10,060 nucleotides of DNA. Source: JABMOW01 sp964409335. Its GTDB lineage: Bacteria > Fidelibacterota > Marinisomatia > SCGC-AAA003-L08 > JACNLC01. Under the pieces are notes generated by a model. The model was not told the DNA's origin, made no database searches, and worked only from the letters and a program-made list of their open reading frames with translations. The stretch is taken from the NCBI GenBank assembly GCA_964409335.1, contig CAYPCW010000063.1, forward strand, positions 1 through 10,060. Reading direction: 5' to 3'. Shown in pieces: positions 8,158 through 10,060 of this stretch. The first letter of the stretch is position 1. Each line of letters begins with the position of its first letter. The translations under genes and the position numbers were made by a program.

Positions 8158-8520
8158 TCAACGGCAAAGTTGATTACGATTTACATTTTGTGCCGCACGT
8201 CTATCTTCAATCGCCACCTCCGAATCACGCAGCCAGCTTTTCATGAGAAAGAGTAAATGTTGGATATATTCGCTATCCATGGAAGTATTCAGGTGATAAT
8301 TCACCCATTTTCCGCTCTTCTCATCAATTATCAATCCGGCTTCCCTCAGGATTGAGAGGTGTTTGGATACGGTGCTGGTCGCCAGACCGAGGATGGCGGT
8401 TATTTCACAAACACACATTTTCTTTTCTGAGATCATCCCGACAATCCGGATGCGGTTGGGATCCGATAAGGCTTTAAATACGGGGATCATGTCCTTCGAT
8501 ATTAAATTACATTTCGTCAT
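8158..8520 (-). CDS. arsR: ArsR-family arsenic-responsive repressor
   Basis: A winged-helix dimeric repressor that leaves its operator on binding As(III). With ATG 8520 the protein has 120 residues. VFKALSDPNRIRI (14-26) is the typical first helix region. M-C-V-C-E (C36, C38) is the metal-binding motif in the first helix of the DNA-binding unit, and C4 is a possible further ligand. ATSTVSKHLSILREAGLI (47-64) is the recognition helix, and the wing follows (KSGKWVNYHL). The frame is open to 8631, but that extension has no family similarity and reads through the operator and promoter, so I reject it. There is no Shine-Dalgarno site before ATG 8520. It heads the operon and should control all seven genes. 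Confidence 0.92.
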   Translation of the reverse strand: MTKCNLISKDMIPVFKALSDPNRIRIVGMISEKKMCVCEITAILGLATSTVSKHLSILREAGLIIDEKSGKWVNYHLNTSMDSEYIQHLLFLMKSWLRDSEVAIEDRRAAQNVNRNQLCR

Positions 8521-8535
8521 AATACGAAATGTAAT
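8506..8535. promoter_or_regulatory. ArsR operator candidate: perfect 12-bp inverted repeat over the arsR start
   Basis: ATTACATTTCGT (8506-8517) and ACGAAATGTAAT (8524-8535) are perfect inverted arms separated by six bases, and the arsR ATG lies in the spacer. Size and dyad symmetry fit an ArsR/SmtB dimer site. On the - strand a weak promoter can be drawn with TTGGAT as -35 and TACATT, inside the distal arm, as -10 at 18-bp spacing; this part is guesswork. Confidence 0.8.
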
Positions 8536-8612
8536 GGATTGGTAAAATACGATCCAAGGGATATTAATTATGAGGGAATCAAACCCGCGTAACGACGTAC
8601 GGCGGGAGCGGG

Positions 8613-8840
8613 TTATTTTCCGGCGTAACAAACTGGATGGGGAATCATGGATGTGCCCCGGCGGCTGCCGTCGCCCCGGCCGACTCCCGTGTCATCGTCG
8701 CCCGGCCCCCGGCCCCAGGCGTAGTAACTGACACCTGCCGTCGACAACCAGAAGGAGCCGTGGTAGCCCATACTGTAGTAGTTACCATCGCCTTCGTTGC
8801 GAAAACCACCGGGCAGGGCGACAATACACAGCCGCTGGAT
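8613..8840 (-). pseudogene. C-terminal fragment of a Fib_succ_major-type domain, possible DGR variable repeat
   Basis: The - strand is open from just after TGA 8841-8843 to TAA 8613-8615 with no plausible start. It reads ALPGGFRNEGDGNYY, SMGYHGSFWLST and AWGRGPGDDDTGVGRGDGS, then RRGTSMIPHPVCYAGK. This fits the Fibrobacter-succinogenes major paralogous domain pattern (LPGGxR, SFWxST, AWxRxL, VxR, GxS...RPV). The positions expected to vary are almost all GGC, GAC, TAC or CGC-type codons ending in C or T, as adenine mutagenesis of AAC codons would give. This domain is a common DGR target, and an Avd-like gene lies about 480 bp away. Upstream coding is lost after a stop, so this is a remnant or the end of an interrupted gene. 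Domain call moderate; DGR role inferred. Confidence 0.5.
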
Positions 8841-9057
8841 TCATCCCGCCGACGTTTCCAGACCGCGGGATTTAGATACCTCGCGCTTTAACGCCAGGGG
8901 GCTGTCGGATTTAGGGGGTGGGATAGAATACAAATTTACAATCATCGAAATTCCAAAGGGGTTTTATCCAACCCCCTGAATTCGCTCGCTTGCCTGGACC
9001 GTGGCCGCAGGCAACTCTGGCGTACAGTCAGTCTTGCTGATATTTTTTCTGCCAGCG
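8841..9057. other. non-coding stretch with small inverted repeats
   Basis: No supportable gene on either strand. It contains a 6-bp-arm hairpin GGGGTT/AACCCC (8958-8963 and 8970-8975) and an imperfect CGCGGG...CCTCGCG dyad near 8864-8885. There are also several runs of five or more G on the + strand around 8898-8920. Composition changes from GC-rich (beside the Fib_succ fragment) to AT-rich (towards the GIY-YIG gene), which suggests a junction of separate insertions. Confidence 0.4.
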
Positions 9058-9315
9058 TCACCCCGTGAGATAGTTAGATAATCGATTTTTTATATATCGT
9101 TTACCCCAACTTGATTTCAGATATTTTTCTCTTTTGATTGCATCAAGCTGATTTAAACAGCCTTCATAATATATTAACTTTAATGGTAATCGATTCTTTG
9201 TCGACTCAACTTTGCCTTCATTATGTTCACTGACCCGTTTTTTTAAGTTATTTGTATAGCCAACATAATTCATATTATCTTTTTCACTTTTCAGAACATA
9301 AACATAATAATACAT
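9058..9315 (-). CDS. single-domain GIY-YIG endonuclease, copy 1
   Basis: An 85-residue protein made only of a GIY-YIG domain. YVYVLKS (4-10) is the GIY strand, YVGYT (17-21) the YIG strand, R27 the catalytic arginine, and E63 in IKREKYLK the likely metal-binding glutamate. EGKVESTKNRLPLKLIYYE is typical of the small stand-alone group. It ends NYLTG with TGA directly against an inverted repeat arm. ATG 9315 starts three bases after the stop of the four-helix-bundle gene, so the two are probably co-transcribed. No DNA-binding domain is present; target unknown. Codon use is AT-rich, unlike copy 2 and the gene upstream. Confidence 0.9.
   Translation of the reverse strand: MYYYVYVLKSEKDNMNYVGYTNNLKKRVSEHNEGKVESTKNRLPLKLIYYEGCLNQLDAIKREKYLKSSWGKRYIKNRLSNYLTG
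9061..9072. repeat. left arm of the 12-bp inverted repeat bounding GIY-YIG copy 1
   Basis: CCCCGTGAGATA. The exact reverse complement lies at 9320-9331. This arm encodes the last residues (YLTG) of the nuclease. Confidence 0.8.
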
Positions 9316-9318
9316 ATT

Positions 9319-9648
9319 TTATCTCACGGGGCTGAACTGACGGGATACATTTTCAATATACTTGTTTACCTGTGCGAAACGCTCAAGAACGATCTCATGA
9401 AGATCCTTCATCAACCGGACATACAACCGGATGATCTCAATCTTCTCGCGGGCGGTCCGGATAACGACCGCTTTATCCGTGGTGCTGTTGGCTCTGTAGA
9501 TCAGGATCATCAGTTCCATGGCTTCAGTCTTCAGGCTGGTGCCTGTGGTGTACTTGTATTCCTTGCTGAAGTGCTTGCTGAATCTGAATATCTCCAGCAG
9601 CAGGTCGTAGCTGGCCTTGTACACGGGTAGTTCATCGTAGTTGCTCAC
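9319..9648 (-). CDS. Avd-like four-helix-bundle protein
   Basis: A 109-residue, all-helical protein of the four-helix-bundle family that includes Avd, the accessory protein of diversity-generating retroelements. Recognisable family features are VYKASYDLLLEIFRFSKHF, EYKYTTGTSLKTEAMELM, LIYRANSTTDKA, and AREKIEIIRLYVRLMKDL. Predicted helices are about 6-29, 38-54, 59-83 and 86-107, with many basic residues, consistent with nucleic-acid binding. In DGRs Avd forms a pentamer that binds the reverse transcriptase and template RNA. Here no reverse transcriptase is in view. Related proteins also occur alone and in rRNA intervening sequences. The start is GTG 9648 without a clear ribosome binding site. 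The C-terminal SPVR is encoded by a repeat arm. Confidence 0.82.
   Translation of the reverse strand: MSNYDELPVYKASYDLLLEIFRFSKHFSKEYKYTTGTSLKTEAMELMILIYRANSTTDKAVVIRTAREKIEIIRLYVRLMKDLHEIVLERFAQVNKYIENVSRQFSPVR
9320..9331. repeat. right arm of the 12-bp inverted repeat bounding GIY-YIG copy 1
   Basis: TATCTCACGGGG, exact reverse complement of 9061-9072, followed outside by CTGA. It encodes the SPVR end of the four-helix-bundle protein and starts five bases upstream of the nuclease ATG. Confidence 0.8.
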
Positions 9649-9665
9649 TGGATTGAATTCGTTCC

Positions 9666-9702
9666 GTCTCCCCGGCCTGTCTTTACGACAGGCCGGGGAG
9701 AC
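9666..9702. repeat. long perfect hairpin upstream of the Avd-like gene
   Basis: Perfect 16-bp arms (9666-9681 and 9687-9702; core CCCCGGCCTGTC/GACAGGCCGGGG) around a five-base loop TTTAC. It lies 18 bp before the GTG of the Avd-like gene. There is no T-tract, so it is a poor terminator; it could be an RNA structure, a recombination site or a mobile-element end. Confidence 0.85.
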
Positions 9703-9728
9703 AAATAGTCAAATAGCCAAATAGTCAA
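9702..9728. repeat. three tandem copies of an 8-bp unit
   Basis: CAAATAGT, CAAATAGC and CAAATAGT follow each other at 9702-9725, with the next two bases beginning a fourth. The array joins the hairpin to the stop codon of GIY-YIG copy 2. Confidence 0.85.
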
Positions 9729-9997
9729 TCCCCGGACCCGGTGGAATACGATTTGAGCCGCTTCTTCAAATACATTCTGCCGTAATGGGTCTTTAAATAC
9801 TGCTCTCTTCGAATAGCATCCTCCAAGCATAGACACCACTCGAAGTAAATCAGCTTCAGTGGACGCCGGTACTTAGTGGATTCCACCTGTCCTTGCAGGT
9901 GCTGCTCAAATCGTAATTTCAAATCCATGGTGAAGCCAGTATAATGTCTGCCATCCTTCTGGCTTTCCAACACATACGTATAATAACCGGAATTCAC
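9725..9997 (-). CDS. single-domain GIY-YIG endonuclease, copy 2
   Basis: A 90-residue stand-alone GIY-YIG nuclease. YYTYVLES (5-12) and YTGFT (19-23) are the two signature strands, R29 is the expected catalytic arginine, and E65 in IRREQYLK the metal ligand. The central QVESTKYRRPLKLIYFE aligns closely with copy 1, but elsewhere the two differ a lot, so this is not a recent duplicate of copy 1. GTG 9997 overlaps the TGA of the fragment upstream and has no Shine-Dalgarno site. The C-terminus SYSTGSGD is encoded partly by a repeat arm. Codon use is more GC-rich than copy 1. Confidence 0.88.
   Translation of the reverse strand: MNSGYYTYVLESQKDGRHYTGFTMDLKLRFEQHLQGQVESTKYRRPLKLIYFEWCLCLEDAIRREQYLKTHYGRMYLKKRLKSYSTGSGD
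9735..9770. repeat. 36-bp direct repeat, copy A
   Basis: Identical to 10025-10060 over all 36 bases. It encodes the C-terminal LKKRLKSYSTGS region of GIY-YIG copy 2. The real repeat may be longer, since copy B is cut by the window end. Confidence 0.95.
9737..9748. repeat. left arm of the 12-bp inverted repeat bounding GIY-YIG copy 2
   Basis: CCCGGTGGAATA. The exact reverse complement lies at 10011-10022. It matches the copy 1 arm CCCCGTGAGATA at 9 of 12 positions. Confidence 0.8.
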
Positions 9998-10060
9998 TGG
10001 GATTCGAAATTATTCCACCGGGCTGACCCGGTGGAATACGATTTGAGCCGCTTCTTCAAA
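9994..10060 (-). CDS. 3' end of a third GIY-YIG gene (partial)
   Basis: The - strand entering from the right edge encodes LKKRLKSYSTGS, identical to the end of GIY-YIG copy 2. It then reads through the hairpin (ARWNNFESQ) to TGA 9994-9996, which overlaps the GTG start of copy 2. It is therefore the tail of a further closely related copy lying mostly outside the window. An assembly dead-end in a repeat could give the same picture. Confidence 0.65.
   Translation of the reverse strand, partial: LKKRLKSYSTGSARWNNFESQ
10011..10038. repeat. hairpin of two abutting repeat arms between GIY-YIG units
   Basis: TATTCCACCGGG (10011-10022, right arm of unit 2) and CCCGGTGGAATA (10027-10038, left arm of the next unit) are separated only by CTGA. 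Together they make a perfect 12-bp-arm hairpin marking the junction of two units. Confidence 0.9.
10025..10060. repeat. 36-bp direct repeat, copy B (cut by window end)
   Basis: Identical to 9735-9770; starts immediately inside the junction hairpin. Confidence 0.95.

Noticed and set aside
8521..8631. N-terminal extension of arsR
   Set aside because: It would read through the operator dyad and promoter and lacks family similarity; normal ArsR length is obtained from ATG 8520.
8637..8891. + strand open frame rich in Ala, Pro and Arg
   Set aside because: Antisense of the GC-rich Fib_succ-like fragment; the - strand reading has the recognisable domain.
8958..8975. Intrinsic terminator in the non-coding stretch
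   Set aside because: Only 6-bp arms and no T-tract on either side.
8613..9648. A complete diversity-generating retroelement
   Set aside because: No reverse transcriptase frame and no A-rich near-copy of the variable fragment can be found in the window.
9702..9728. CRISPR array
   Set aside because: The repeats are 8-bp direct tandem units without spacers, and no cas genes are present.

Overview
The window most resembles an uncultured Gram-negative bacterium. The evidence is a bacterial ADP-glucose glycogen pathway, a signal-peptide thioredoxin paired with a CcdA-type membrane protein, and small GIY-YIG and four-helix-bundle genes of the kind scattered through Bacteroidota, Ignavibacteria, Marinimicrobia and candidate phyla. 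An FCB-group host is my best guess, at low confidence; no rRNA or tRNA is present to settle it.

Left part (1-3041, + strand): the 3' end of an unrecognised gene, then glycogen synthase glgA and ADP-glucose pyrophosphorylase glgC, which overlap by 8 bp and form a glycogen synthesis operon. Facing them (3148-3758, - strand) is a broken SAM-dependent methyltransferase, 5'-truncated and carrying a one-base frameshift.

Centre (3862-8535, - strand): a compact seven-gene arsenic-resistance operon read right to left: arsR, an ArsP/YraQ-type permease (frameshifted as sequenced), a thioredoxin-coupled arsC, the arsenite efflux pump acr3, a mini-thioredoxin, an exported thioredoxin-like protein and ccdA. 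Most junctions are tight or overlapping. A perfect 12-bp inverted repeat across the arsR start codon is the likely ArsR operator. Reading the operon as a whole, ArsC reduces arsenate, Acr3 exports arsenite, and the last three genes are a thiol-redox relay that may recycle ArsC or act across the membrane.

Right part (8536-10060): an accessory region. It holds a GC-rich, start-less fragment resembling the C-terminus of a Fibrobacter-succinogenes-type (Fib_succ_major) domain, a family often used as the variable target of diversity-generating retroelements (DGRs). It also holds an Avd-like four-helix-bundle gene, two complete single-domain GIY-YIG nuclease genes and the edge of a third copy. No reverse transcriptase or template repeat lies inside the window.

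The most striking unexplained structure is that each complete GIY-YIG gene is bounded by its own perfect 12-bp inverted repeat. The two repeats are related in sequence, both have CTGA just outside the right arm, and one unit abuts the next. This looks like a small inverted-repeat-bounded mobile cassette built around a lone GIY-YIG nuclease.
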